A stretch of 64,000 nucleotides of DNA from Hetaerina americana (Eukaryota > Arthropoda > Insecta > Odonata > Calopterygidae), in assembly GCA_022747635.1 (NCBI GenBank), contig JAKTNV010000001.1, positions 21,285,072-21,349,071 on the forward strand. Direction: 5' to 3'. How positions within the stretch are numbered: position 1 is the stretch's first letter; each line of letters begins with the position of its first letter. Position numbers and translations under genes: made by a program. This document shows positions 13,417 to 23,199 of this stretch, piece by piece. The notes below the pieces were generated by a model that ran no database searches, was not told the origin of the DNA, and worked only from the letters and a program-made list of their open reading frames with translations.

Positions 13417-14940
13417 ATCAAAATCTATCCAACTTAAATATAAATTCGTTCAAATAGTAACTGTAGTAACTGCAACGCAATCCTCGTGCTAATCCAACTG
13501 ACGTCACGCACCTCTGTCAATTCTCTCCCTTCGATTACTCTGAACGACAAGATGAAGCAAGCACACCAACGAGCCGCAAACTTTCACTCTAAACACCCTC
13601 TTGATTACACCTTTCCACTTCCTTGCCCTTCCTTTTACTTTCTTCATTCATTCCTACAGCGCTTTCTACCCCCTTCGTTCTCGAACGTGATCAATAATTC
13701 ACGGAAATGACTCCATCAAACTGCAGGACACAATAACAAAACGGTAAAGAGATGCTTGATTTTTTCCAACGATGCCAAAAATTTAACAGCTGTTGTCATG
13801 TTCAAAGATCCCGTCCTATTTAAGAAGCTGGATTACGTCATTTCTTCAAGAAAACTCGTAGCAAGGTAAAAAATGATTCTTATTATGTGAAATATATGAA
13901 GAAATATCCAATTTAATCGGTAAGTCGTAAATATCAAAAATATAATGCTTCGATAACGTTCGTAATTTAGGGTTGGTGATATTGCTAAATGAAAAATATC
14001 AATACCGAATTGTAATAAATGATCGAAGAATAAGACGACCTGCCTTCTCTTGGTTTTTTCCAACAATGACCAAACGTTAACTGTGTCTTCGCCCTTTTAT
14101 TGACATATATCGTGTTCATTTTCGTAATTCACCTTTTTTACATTCGTAATTTCCGTAGTTTGTATAAAAATTAGACTCGATCATTGGTAGGAATGGATAC
14201 CTGATGGGTAATTTTATTCCTTACCTCGTAAAATTTGCCAACTAATCTCGATAAAGCTATATACATACACGTAATATCCGGCAATCCGCCGCAAAGGTGT
14301 GTGTAGGGTGGAACCGGTGAACGTCTACTGCCTAGCAAAATTAACCTTGGTCTCCACACTTTCAAAGAGCTTTTCATAGAGCTCGGAAGATACTAACATC
14401 CATTTGTCTTTCTTGTGTATCCTATTTTAGCTTGTAAAAATTCCATGACTCTTTTTGCTGCACTGACTTCTTTCATATCCTTTCCTCCAGATGTTGCCTA
14501 ATAGGAACAATCACTTCAGATTTCCAAATAATATGGGATGCGAGAGGAACGACGATCATTTTTTCCAATGCACCTACATCTTTCACTTTTTGACGTATAC
14601 AATTTTTTATACTGGTCTGGCGTATTTAGTTTGACTCGAAAATTAAATTAGCAGCCTGTGAAATATAAACTGAAAATTATTCTATGCTCTTACTAAATGA
14701 ACTAGCACCGAATTCAGGTGACTTATTCCCTCATTTCATCAAAGTAACCACTATAAAAGATTTTTTATCAGGAAATAATAAAAAATGAAATGATTTTTGT
14801 GCAACGAAGCGCTAAAATATCAAAATGTTCATGATTATGAGAGACGATTATGAAATTAAAATTATGGCTTTATTTAGTTGGTTTTTTGAGGCATGACTAT
14901 ATGGGATCTATTCATTTTATGTGGAAAAACTATGCATTTC
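13417..14940. other. Gene 1 intron 1: no recognised element
   Basis: AT-rich sequence with no coding or RNA signal that I can support. Around 14280-14345 the composition is more balanced, but no B box or cloverleaf is visible. Confidence 0.4.
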
Positions 14941-14960
14941 TAATGCCTCAGTGTTTTATT

Positions 14961-15000
14961 TAGACACCACTCGGGTTTCGACGGCCAACGTCATCACCAG
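14961..15000 (-). ncRNA. Degenerate hammerhead-ribozyme-like motif 1
   Basis: The minus strand reads CTGGTGA (canonical CUGAUGA with one change), a short hairpin GACG-loop-CGTC, GAAA (14979-14976), then CCCGAGTGGT and GTC (14965-14963), the preferred hammerhead cleavage triplet. The order CUGANGA, stem II, GAAA, stem III, NUH is the hammerhead core. Penelope-like elements and retrozymes carry such motifs. The substituted core base suggests it is inactive. Confidence 0.4.
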
Positions 15001-15714
15001 GTACTGAATCATACGGCCGTTAATCTCTCAGTAGGTTGCACTCAGGTAGGGGGAGCTGCAGGGTCTGTGACTAAGCTACGGGCTATTTGATAGTTGGGAA
15101 GTAATTTCACGTTTAATATTAAGAATCCTCATTAGGCATTAAACGAAAAGGATTAATTTTTTATTTTAGCCAGGTCTAGGAGAAAGCTGAGCCCCGTATA
15201 GTTAACATAAAAAAGATCTCACCAATGTGAACTCCACAGAGTTGTTTCTGATGGTGCCTTAAATCTCTCAATACACGTGGACAAGGTGCATGACCTGATT
15301 CAGTGAATAATTATCAAACATATTCAGCCTTGACGAGGGAATCATTCAAGTAAATCACCACTTGCAAATGGGAACAAGATAATTAGTTGCATTAAAAAAA
15401 TAACTGTTGAAAAAACTCCGTTACCGTAATTAACTAGATGAAAAATTATATAATGATGGTTCCGTGAAGTAAATTGTCCAATTTTATGAATTTCACGTCA
15501 ATTATACCTTGATACGTATTTTGCATGTTTTTCTCGACGTTTTAGTACGTATTTATAGCTACATTGGATTCATCCGCGTGGGACTGGCGTAACGACAAAA
15601 TTCCTTTCCTCTCAAGCCTGTATTTAGAAGAATACATTAGTGTTTTTTTTAGTCATTCGACCACAGGAAACTATGTCATCAGTAGCACAAGAGTGGTATC
15701 CCAGTGATGTAGTT

Positions 15715-15975
15715 TGGTGTAACTTGATCTTACAATGCAACAATTTCAGAGTGTAAAAATCATTCGCCATGACCGGGATTCGAACCCGGATCCCTCAATG
15801 TCCGGTCGAGTGCTTTAGTCAGTTAAACTATCGAGGCGTCCTCTTAAACTCTGAAAATCGATCCGGGTTCGAATCCCAGTCAAGGCGAATGATTTTTAGA
15901 CTCTGAAATCGTTGCATTGAAATGCACATTAGCGAATGACTCCGTTAATAGTCACTGTTGCGGCATCTCCCACAG
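15715..15975. mobile_element. Fold-back element built from inverted tRNA-like SINE heads, copy 1
   Basis: A minus-strand tRNA-like head (about 15842 to 15762; B box GGTTCGAATCC) faces a partial + strand head (T arm plus acceptor 3' half, about 15862-15890). Both continue outward into the same tail, gcgaatgattttt...ctctgaaat(t/c)gttgcatt. The right tail is longer and ends near ggaatttg. Short flanking matches (ttgatct near 15724 and 15989) could be a target duplication. The same design occurs at 28500-28912. Confidence 0.75.
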
Positions 15976-16334
15976 TTTTTTTGGAATTTGATCTAAGTTA
16001 ACTTCGTATTTTGCTTGAAGAAAAGTCAGGGGTAAGTACAAATATTGTTTTCTTGCATATAATTTTATCGCGGCGTTTAGCCATAATCTGCAAGGACATC
16101 TTACCGTTTAATGATATCGATTGTTATTTGATGTGTTAGAAATCACTCAGTACTAAATTCTGTGTCCCCTCATTCGTCTTCACGAGCTATTGCCTCTACA
16201 TGTTGCAAGTATTTGTTCACATACACTTTAAATTTTCGGTTTTTCAATTATGTTTGCAAATTTTAATACTTTTCATCCCTCGCAAATGTCCAAACACACA
16301 TTATAACATGCGCATTTTTCTTCAAACACAAACA

Positions 16335-16337
<3 letters not shown>

Positions 16338-16414
<77 letters not shown>

Positions 16415-16449
16415 ATAAACATAAACATATATAAAATACATATATAAAC

Positions 16450-16516
<67 letters not shown>
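16338..16516. repeat. (AC)n/(TA)n microsatellite block
   Basis: An AC run from about 16338 passes into pure TA to about 16410. After a short interruption of aaacat units, TA resumes from about 16456 to 16516. The open frames reading IYIYIY here are artefacts of the repeat. Confidence 0.95.
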
Positions 16517-16518
<2 letters not shown>

Positions 16519-16544
16519 CACTTTCCGAAAGCCTAACGGACGTG

Positions 16545-16740
16545 AATAATAATGTATAACACTTAGCAATAGTGGACACAGACAAAAACACAGAAACACA
16601 CGAAAAAGATACTCACTAACTTTCGAATTTTCGGTGGTCGTAGCCACCTTCATCAAGGAAGAGAGGGAGAGAACTCTTTTGTGTGTTTCTGTGTTTTTGT
16701 CTCTGTCCACTAATGCTAAGTGTTATACATTTTATGTATA
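16545..16740. mobile_element. Inverted repeat with central hammerhead-like motif, bounded by TA microsatellites
   Basis: The left arm (gtataacacttagcaatagt...gaaacacac, from about 16553) recurs inverted on the right (gtgtgtttctgtgttttt...ctaagtgttataca, to about 16733). The arms are about 60 bp. Between them lies the motif at 16628-16656. TA microsatellites abut both sides. This matches a rearranged Penelope-like or retrozyme terminal region rather than a gene. Confidence 0.6.
16628..16656 (-). ncRNA. Degenerate hammerhead-ribozyme-like motif 2
   Basis: The minus strand reads TTGATGA (canonical C replaced by T), then AGGTGG-CTACGA-CCACC as a 5-bp stem II hairpin, then GAAA. This is followed by ATTCGAAAGTTAGTG, which could form a short stem III before a TTA triplet. 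Apart from the first core base, all conserved core positions are in place. Confidence 0.45.
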
Positions 16741-16788
16741 TATATATAAATATGAAATATATGTATATAAATATATATATGTGTATGG

Positions 16789-16795
<7 letters not shown>

Positions 16796-16819
<24 letters not shown>

Positions 16820-16825
16820 TGTATG

Positions 16826-16878
<53 letters not shown>
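16796..16878. repeat. (TA)n microsatellite
   Basis: TA dinucleotides, nearly uninterrupted, with a few TATG units at the start. It ends at the beginning of the LINE fragment at 16879. Confidence 0.95.
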
Positions 16879-16881
<3 letters not shown>

Positions 16882-17760
16882 ATAATCAAAGATAGCGGAA
16901 TGATACCAGAAGACTTAAAGAAAAGTATAATGATTGCAATACCGAAAAAACCGTAAACAGATAAATGCGAAGAGCACAGGACGTTGAGCCTGGTGACCCA
17001 AGCATCAAAACTCCGTGCTCAGATATTTAGGCGAAGAATAGAAGGAAGGATAGAAGGAAACCTCTAAGAAAAACAACTCGGATTCAGGAAAAACTGAGGA
17101 GCAAGAGAGGCAATTCTCAGCTAGAGAGTTCTGACCGAAAAAATGAGACACATAAATAATCCATTAAATGTCGTATTCGTGGACTTGGAGAAGTCCTTCG
17201 ACAACGCCGAATGGAACAAGATGTTCAAGATACTAGAAGCGCTTGGATTGGACTACAACGGCAGAAGAAATATCCATTACCTCTTCAAGAATCAGGTTAC
17301 AACAATGCAAACTAAAAATGGAAGATTAATAAAAGCCAAAATAAACTAAGGAGTAAGACAAGGATGCAACCTCTTCCCTCGCTGAAGATTAAATGGACAG
17401 GCAAAGTAAGGAACGAGGAAGTATATACAGGAAGGTTAGGAAGTATATACCTGAAAAAGAGCAGAAGAGGATAGGACTATATGGAGAATTCTACGGCAGA
17501 GAATTAATAGATTGATTGGGCAAACTGACGCATAATATGTTGATTAGGAATATAATAGAAGGAAAAATAGGATGTAAGATTCCACGAGGAAGACCAAAAG
17601 ACATTTACATAGGACATATTAAGAAGGATGTAAAATAGAGAGGGTATCAAGGATTGAGGGAACTGACATTGAATGGAGTAGAATGGAGGACTGCAGTAAA
17701 CCAATCTTAGGATTGCAATAATGATGATGGAAGCAAAAAACTGATGGAAGGACATTTGAA
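16879..17760 (+). pseudogene. Non-LTR retrotransposon fragment with reverse-transcriptase motifs, internally deleted
   Basis: Across shifting frames the + strand reads GMIPEDLK, then LEKQLGF(R)-type sequence. A cleaner stretch (17143-17349) contains FVDLEKSFDN, the catalytic motif A region with its aspartates, and EALGLDYNGRR, and ends INxGVRQGCNLFP, motif B. The palm segment with the YADD box is missing: directly after 17380 the sequence jumps to the C-terminal region (RNIIEGKIGCKIPRGRPKDI...), which runs to about 17720. Stops and frameshifts show it is dead. The style is that of insect LINE polymerases; the clade is not assigned. Confidence 0.85.
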
Positions 17761-18541
17761 TCCATTTGAGGCCAGCAGCTTACCCTCAGAGATATTATAA
17801 CGGTATCGCAATCGTATTGGTCTTATTTGCAAGTAACAGCGCAAAAAAATATTGAATTCATAATTGCTTTTCAACATTCTTTCCGTTCACCGCTCATACA
17901 AATGACTTCGACCTTTCCCTTTCGTCGGTCGCTACGCCCAAAACTACCCCAAACTCTCATAAAATGCCTCCGTCTCCCTGGGCTGTATTCATATCCGGCT
18001 ATCTCACCGAATGCTAAATATTTGTATCTGTGCGTATACCACCAGATGTTTCATAAGGTGCCATTTGCAGGCAAAGTCTTTAGCTGTCCTTGTGGTTACG
18101 TTAACCAACACAAACAGCTGGTAAATAGCTCTTAAGGAAAAGTTTTTCAATTATAACATACATGATTTAGCCTGTTTTGGTCATTTTCTCATTCACTCAA
18201 TAGGATTCAGCATACATATCTCAATTACTAGTTAAGTAAAATGAGCATTAGTCTTATAATTATTGGGAGTCTACCGATTATGGTAGGATTTTGATAGACA
18301 TTTACTCAACTGACCTGACCTCACGGTGCATTAAAATGTTCTTCAATTCATCATACATTCTGTAACCATTCACTCCGTCTTACATGCCTATCCTAGCATG
18401 CCTAATATTGCAAATCTGTTACGTGGGGTTAGGTGGTAGAAGAGTCTCCATAGTCTCAATCTTGCCCCGAAATAAAAACGACTGTTATCTATTTGTCTAT
18501 CTATCCATCCTTTTCCTCCCCTTACCTCGTTAGCCAAACGT
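17761..18541. other. Gene 1 intron 1: no recognised element
   Basis: Mixed AT-rich sequence. The frame 17827-18135 is open for 102 codons but shows no motif and is not supported as a gene. Confidence 0.4.
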
Positions 18542-18869
18542 TCTCCTCTCATAGTAGTAGTTTTGAGGGGAGGCGACCGACAGCTAAGGTCATTTGCGCC
18601 ATAGGGGAAGGACAGGAAAGGATGAAGGGTGGAGAGAAACCCGGCGTCGGCATTAGCCTACTCTTTACGAAAGGCGCCAAGGGGTCCGCAGTTTAACGTC
18701 CCATCCGACGGACGGCGTACTCCCTCAAAGTGCCCTCCACAAAGCACCTCAAGTAGGGATCGAGATACCTCTGAAAAATATTCAACACCGCCGGGATTTG
18801 AACCCGCGCCCTCAGGGTGGGAAGCCAGTACGTTAGCCCCCGCACCATCTCGATCCCCTCTCCTCTCAT
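18542..18869 (-). mobile_element. tRNA-derived SINE, family B, with 11-bp target duplication
   Basis: On the minus strand the head starts gggatcgagatggtgcgggg and contains a B box GGTTCAAATCC. A body of about 230 bp follows, ending in a (tac/act)n-type tail. The flanks carry the direct repeat tctcctctcat (18542-18552 and 18859-18869), the mark of target-primed insertion. A second copy at 45768-46091 is about 85-90% alike by eye. Confidence 0.9.
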
Positions 18870-19145
18870 TAACAGTCTTCGGGTCATACTCGCATTGCCA
18901 ATCAAAATGCTCTGCATCCATCTTTTCTGCCCCTAAATAGATATATACACAACCTATCCTTCTGCCGCAAACGGCTCATCGGTTTTTAATTGTTGTCAAA
19001 AAAATAGTTTATTTATAGGAAACTTATCTTTGGTTCCTCTCGTCAGAAAGTAATGAGGCACCCTGAGGTCACAGTGCAACTCTTTTGAAAAATAACCTAT
19101 CCAAAATTTACTCGTTGAAAATATTCTTCGCCGTACTTTCCATAA

Positions 19146-19440
19146 AGGTGTGGTAGCCTAGGCAGAGCTTTCACCTTCCCAGCGGAGGATCCGGCTTCGA
19201 TTTTGGGTGACGCCTCTGTGTACCTTAAGCTAACTACCCATAAACCATCTGATTTTACGGGTACTAGATCTTTCTGGGAGACTACGGGTGGCAATGGAAA
19301 TAAGAAACTGGCCCCCTTATTGCCCTATTGACGTATTAATATCACACGTCGTGTAGGGCTTAGAAGTAGATGAGAGCACTGTATTCATTCATCAAACCAT
19401 CCTTTGGATTGATAACGATGGTATTTATATTTACACAAAG
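19146..19440 (+). mobile_element. Old SINE copy related to family A
   Basis: The sequence follows the family A layout: a tRNA-like head with tccggcttcgattttgggtg in place of the B box region, a gggtactagatctttctgggaga segment, aactggcccccttat, and a final caaaccatcctttggattgat. Each piece aligns in order with the copy at 22262, but divergence is high. Confidence 0.6.
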
Positions 19441-20739
19441 TACCCATAGCCGGACGTTTTTGTAATACAGAAAGAAAAATTCATCAGGGGGAAGATAAGA
19501 ATAAGTTTTAGTTTTTCTTTGGTCTTGGACTCAAGTCTATGCTTGTCGGTTCCAAATTTCTGAGCTGTCTCAAGTCAGTTCTAGGGTTCAATGTTAGGGT
19601 TCTCTTTGCGGTATTAAAAAAATAGAATTCTGCATCAGTTGCCATGCAAAAGATAATTGAGGGGTTTTAACCTGTGATTTAATACCGGGGACATTTGACG
19701 GAATGCAGGGGGACAGGAAGTTTTGATGTGTGGAATGACTTATTGTAATGCATGGTTTTGTGCTTGCAGAGTACTTAGTAAAAGTGTGATAGATGGGGCT
19801 TAAAAAGGTAGCCACGTCTAAGTAAGCTGATCCACCAAAAAACCCACCTTGAAGGTTAGACTACTCTTAAAAACAAGAAAAAAAGTTTTTGGTCCGGTTT
19901 CCTACCCCATCCAATCATCATTATATTCATTCAATTGGCTCCAATCTTATTTTTTCTCAAGTCTCACGAAATATTTCACAAAGCACGAATTGTCACTCAC
20001 TGGAAGTCACAAAATCACTTTAGAAAAACTTTCGAATAATATCATATTATATCTTCTTTATCTTAGGATCTATCTATCTGTTATGTTTTTGTTAGAAGAC
20101 ATAAGAGAATTATTGGTACCATGTGTCCATCGGAGACCTACATTAACCGGTAGATTACCTATAAATATAATAATCTAGGATTCAGCGTTAAAGCTAGTGA
20201 AATGGGAAACGTAGTGCCTTACATACGTAATAAACGTAAGTTGGTCGTAACGTTATGGCAACTGACTTCCGTCACTGGAGTTCAAGTCTCAGTGGTGATT
20301 TAAATATTGGTTTTAATGCCATCATTTAGCTGAGTGGTGCAATGAGAATATTCCATTTGCAGTTGTGCAACCCTTTTTGCAATTTCTAGGTTCATTACTG
20401 CCCCTGAATTTGTTGCCATCTCCCATCATTCAATGAAATTTCCTCTACTCTGGTCAATCATCCTACCAAAAAAGAGCCAGTGTCTCTAGCAACGACTATA
20501 TCACCACTTCAACTCAGCCTAAATGAATGCCTCCGTTTTTTGATTAGTAACCAAATGTTTAAAATCATTTATCGCCTCATTTAATGATGACTTCTGGCGG
20601 GTGGAAATAATGTTGACACAGGTAGATAGCGTGCCACTCTTTTTAGGAACCAGATATTTGTGTTATGAGGGATATGCGTGAGACAATTTAGTTAGGACAA
20701 GACGTAAATTATAAATATTATAATATTATTATTATTAAA

Positions 20740-21130
20740 AATACATAAAACCAAATCAAACATCTCAGAACAGGTCAAATACTTGGGTGTTGCACTGGCA
20801 CCAAACCGTGGTACACACACATTAGAGGAATATGTATGTTATCCTTAAAAAAAAAGCTAGGTTTCTTTAGACGTGTCGTAGGAAAATTCAATTTAAAGGT
20901 GATAAGAGAGTATTGTTACTTATCTTTAATTAGAACACAAATAGAATACGCGGCATGATTTGGGATTCATTGAAGAATTAAGAAATTGAATAACATTAAG
21001 AGAAAATCCGGTAGATGTTTGAAATTCCTACAAGATGAGATGAAGAGTCACGAGTATGTTATTAGGAATAAAACTGGAAGCTCCTTGGTTCTCGAAGACA
21101 TCAGGCAAGGCTTTAAAAACTTCAGAATGT
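20740..21130 (+). pseudogene. Non-LTR retrotransposon reverse-transcriptase C-terminal fragment (Jockey-like style)
   Basis: The + strand reads SEQVKYLGVALAPNRGTHT, then a frameshift, KKKLGFFRRVVGKFNLKVIR, EYCYLSLIRTQIEYAA, and LNNIKRKSGRCLKFL. The sequence VKYLGV..., a GFF/LR(N) segment and L(V)RxQ(L)EYA...W is the hallmark of the region after the polymerase palm in Jockey/CR1-like elements. Stops interrupt it and no endonuclease is present. Confidence 0.8.
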
Positions 21131-21348
21131 TGGCAGCAGAGCTGTTTTTCTTGTGACGTCGAGAGGGTTATTATGAAACCAAATTATGATGGTAGATTCG
21201 ACCAACCGGGATAAAATGTCCGTCACAAGTACTCCCCTACTTCCTACGATGCGCAATCATGACATGATCGAACCCAAGAGCTTGACAAAATTAAATTAAT
21301 TTAATTGCTAAAATGTTATGAATTAATCAATTGCAACAATAACTTATT

Positions 21349-21349
21349 T

Positions 21350-21432
<83 letters not shown>
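21349..21432. repeat. (TA)n microsatellite
   Basis: Over 70 bp of nearly pure TA, adjacent to the hammerhead-like element on its right; a further TA run lies at about 21574-21623. Confidence 0.95.
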
Positions 21433-21435
<3 letters not shown>

Positions 21436-21500
21436 AATACACAGTAACACATAATATAGAAACACAAAAAAAGAGAACACTCACACGTATTTTCTTGATA

Positions 21501-21529
21501 TTTCGACGGAAACAATCCGTCTTCCTCTG
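21501..21529 (-). ncRNA. Degenerate hammerhead-ribozyme-like motif 3
   Basis: The minus strand reads CAGAGGA (canonical CUGANGA with one change), a 6-bp stem II (GACGGA, loop, TCCGTC), then GAAA and TATC. It lies between TA microsatellites, like motif 2, and its left flank (agaaacacaaaaaaagagaa) resembles the arm of the 16.55-kb element. It is therefore probably the same type of element. Confidence 0.38.
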
Positions 21530-21582
21530 AAGATGTAGAAGTAATGACTCATACTATATATATATGTATGAATATATATATA

Positions 21583-21625
<43 letters not shown>

Positions 21626-22261
21626 CATGTTTTTTTCACGCCAATTTTTGTTTATGAGCTAAAATTACGACCCCTGTGTGACAGTTTACGGGATATTGTG
21701 TAGATTTAATTGCCCCACTCATTCCATCAGTGGTAGTAATCCATTGGAACCATTCAATTGACCTGCATATCATTTTAGTCCTGGAGGATTTATTCTCTGA
21801 CTCCTTGCCTCTTCTGCTCACCTCAAACATTGTGTCGGTGAACATATCCCAAGACGAACGAAGTTCCCGAATATGAAGTGTGCTTGTGCTTGGAAGTGCA
21901 CCATCCAAATACACACACGTGACATGTGACACCGCATACGTGATGTCCTGGAAGGCTGCTGACGTCACAGTCGCATACCTCACGTGAGGTGACGAACCTC
22001 ATGAGAGAGGGTCACACCAAAACAGTGGCATCTATCTGAAGGTGACATTCACATCTGCGACGGACCGAATTTTTTCAGTTTGGCCTCAGAGAATGAGGTC
22101 GACATGTGGTGTTTTCACTTGTGGGACGCTCCAGACTGTGCTAATTAGTGTCTCGAATTATTTAGGAACACCTTATTGAAGGTGAAACATTAAATCAATG
22201 TTTTTCCTGAAAGTTCACAATTTGTATAGCTTAGAGCTAAGTAAATTACAGTTACATACAT

Positions 22262-22525
22262 GTGGGTCGCGGTAGTACAGGGGTAGAGGGTTGGACTACT
22301 GACCGGAGGGCCCGGGTTCGATTCCCGGGCAAACCTTTTTCAGGCAAAGCTGCAACTCTACCGGCTTCGGGTACCAGGTCTTCCTGGGAAACCATAACCG
22401 CCACAGGGGAAGGAACTGGCCCCCCTACCCTGATGTGTGAATTTCACACGCTGCATTGGGCTAAGTACTGGGTGAACTCAACCATCACCTACCAAACCGA
22501 CCTTTGGTTTAATTACTGTGTTTAT

Positions 22526-22530
<5 letters not shown>
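22262..22530 (+). mobile_element. tRNA-derived SINE, family A (best copy)
   Basis: The head has an A box (TAGTACAGGGG at 22273) and a B box (GGTTCGATTCC at 22315) inside a tRNA-like fold whose T stem is GCCCGGG/CCCGGGC. The body includes ggtaccaggtcttcctgggaa and ends at tttggtttaattactgtgtt, next to the TA microsatellite that bounds the large inverted repeat. It is not a functional tRNA gene: it continues into the SINE body. Confidence 0.9.
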
Positions 22531-22581
<51 letters not shown>

Positions 22582-23107
22582 TTCAAATACGAAATCCCGC
22601 TATACGGTGAACAAATGCTCATTCACATGGAAATACATATAAGGAAAACGGATAGGACCATATATTAAGGATGAACACAGTAGAGGTGGGGAATTCGGAA
22701 TCGAACGGACCACAAGAGTAAAATATTTCCTTGACCGGGACTCGAACACCGGATCTTTCCACTTACCGGGCGGATGCTCTAACCACTTGAGCTATCCAGG
22801 ATACGTAAAGGATAGTAGGTTAGCAATCATCTGGCTAAAAATTCGGGGCACTCGGTTGCTTAAAACATTGCAGATTTCAGTGTACATTGCGTTTCCTGGA
22901 TAGCTCAAGAGGTTAGAGCATCCGTCTGGCAAGTGGAAAGATCCGGAGTTCAAGTCCCGGTCTAGGAAATATTTTTACGCTAGTGATCTGCTTAATTCCG
23001 CCATCCCCACCTCTACTGTGTTCGTACTGTGTTCCTATCCCTCTTCCTTACATCTGTTCCATGTGAATGGGTATTTATTCGCCGTTTGGCGGGATTTTGT
23101 GTTTGAA

Positions 23108-23193
<86 letters not shown>
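22531..23193. mobile_element. Large inverted repeat with tRNA-like inner ends, capped by TA microsatellites
   Basis: Left arm 22572-22801 and right arm 22894-23119 are inverted copies of about 228 bp, separated by a 92-bp spacer. Going outward from the spacer, each arm runs: tRNA-like segment (tcctggatagctcaag... with a B-box-like gttcRagtcccggt), a tail with ctctactgtgttc, cctta(c/t)...tccatgtgaatg, then a gt/ca run and (TA)n. The inner tRNA-like copies differ at their anticodon-like loops. A partial arm between TA runs recurs at 35780-35870. Confidence 0.85.
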
Positions 23194-23199
23194 TGCATA

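Noticed and set aside
15762..15842. Functional tRNA genes at 15.8, 22.3, 22.8, 22.9 and 28.5 kb
   Set aside because: The cloverleaf-like heads run straight into repetitive tails, have odd anticodon loops, and occur as inverted pairs or full SINEs. They are tRNA-derived repeats.
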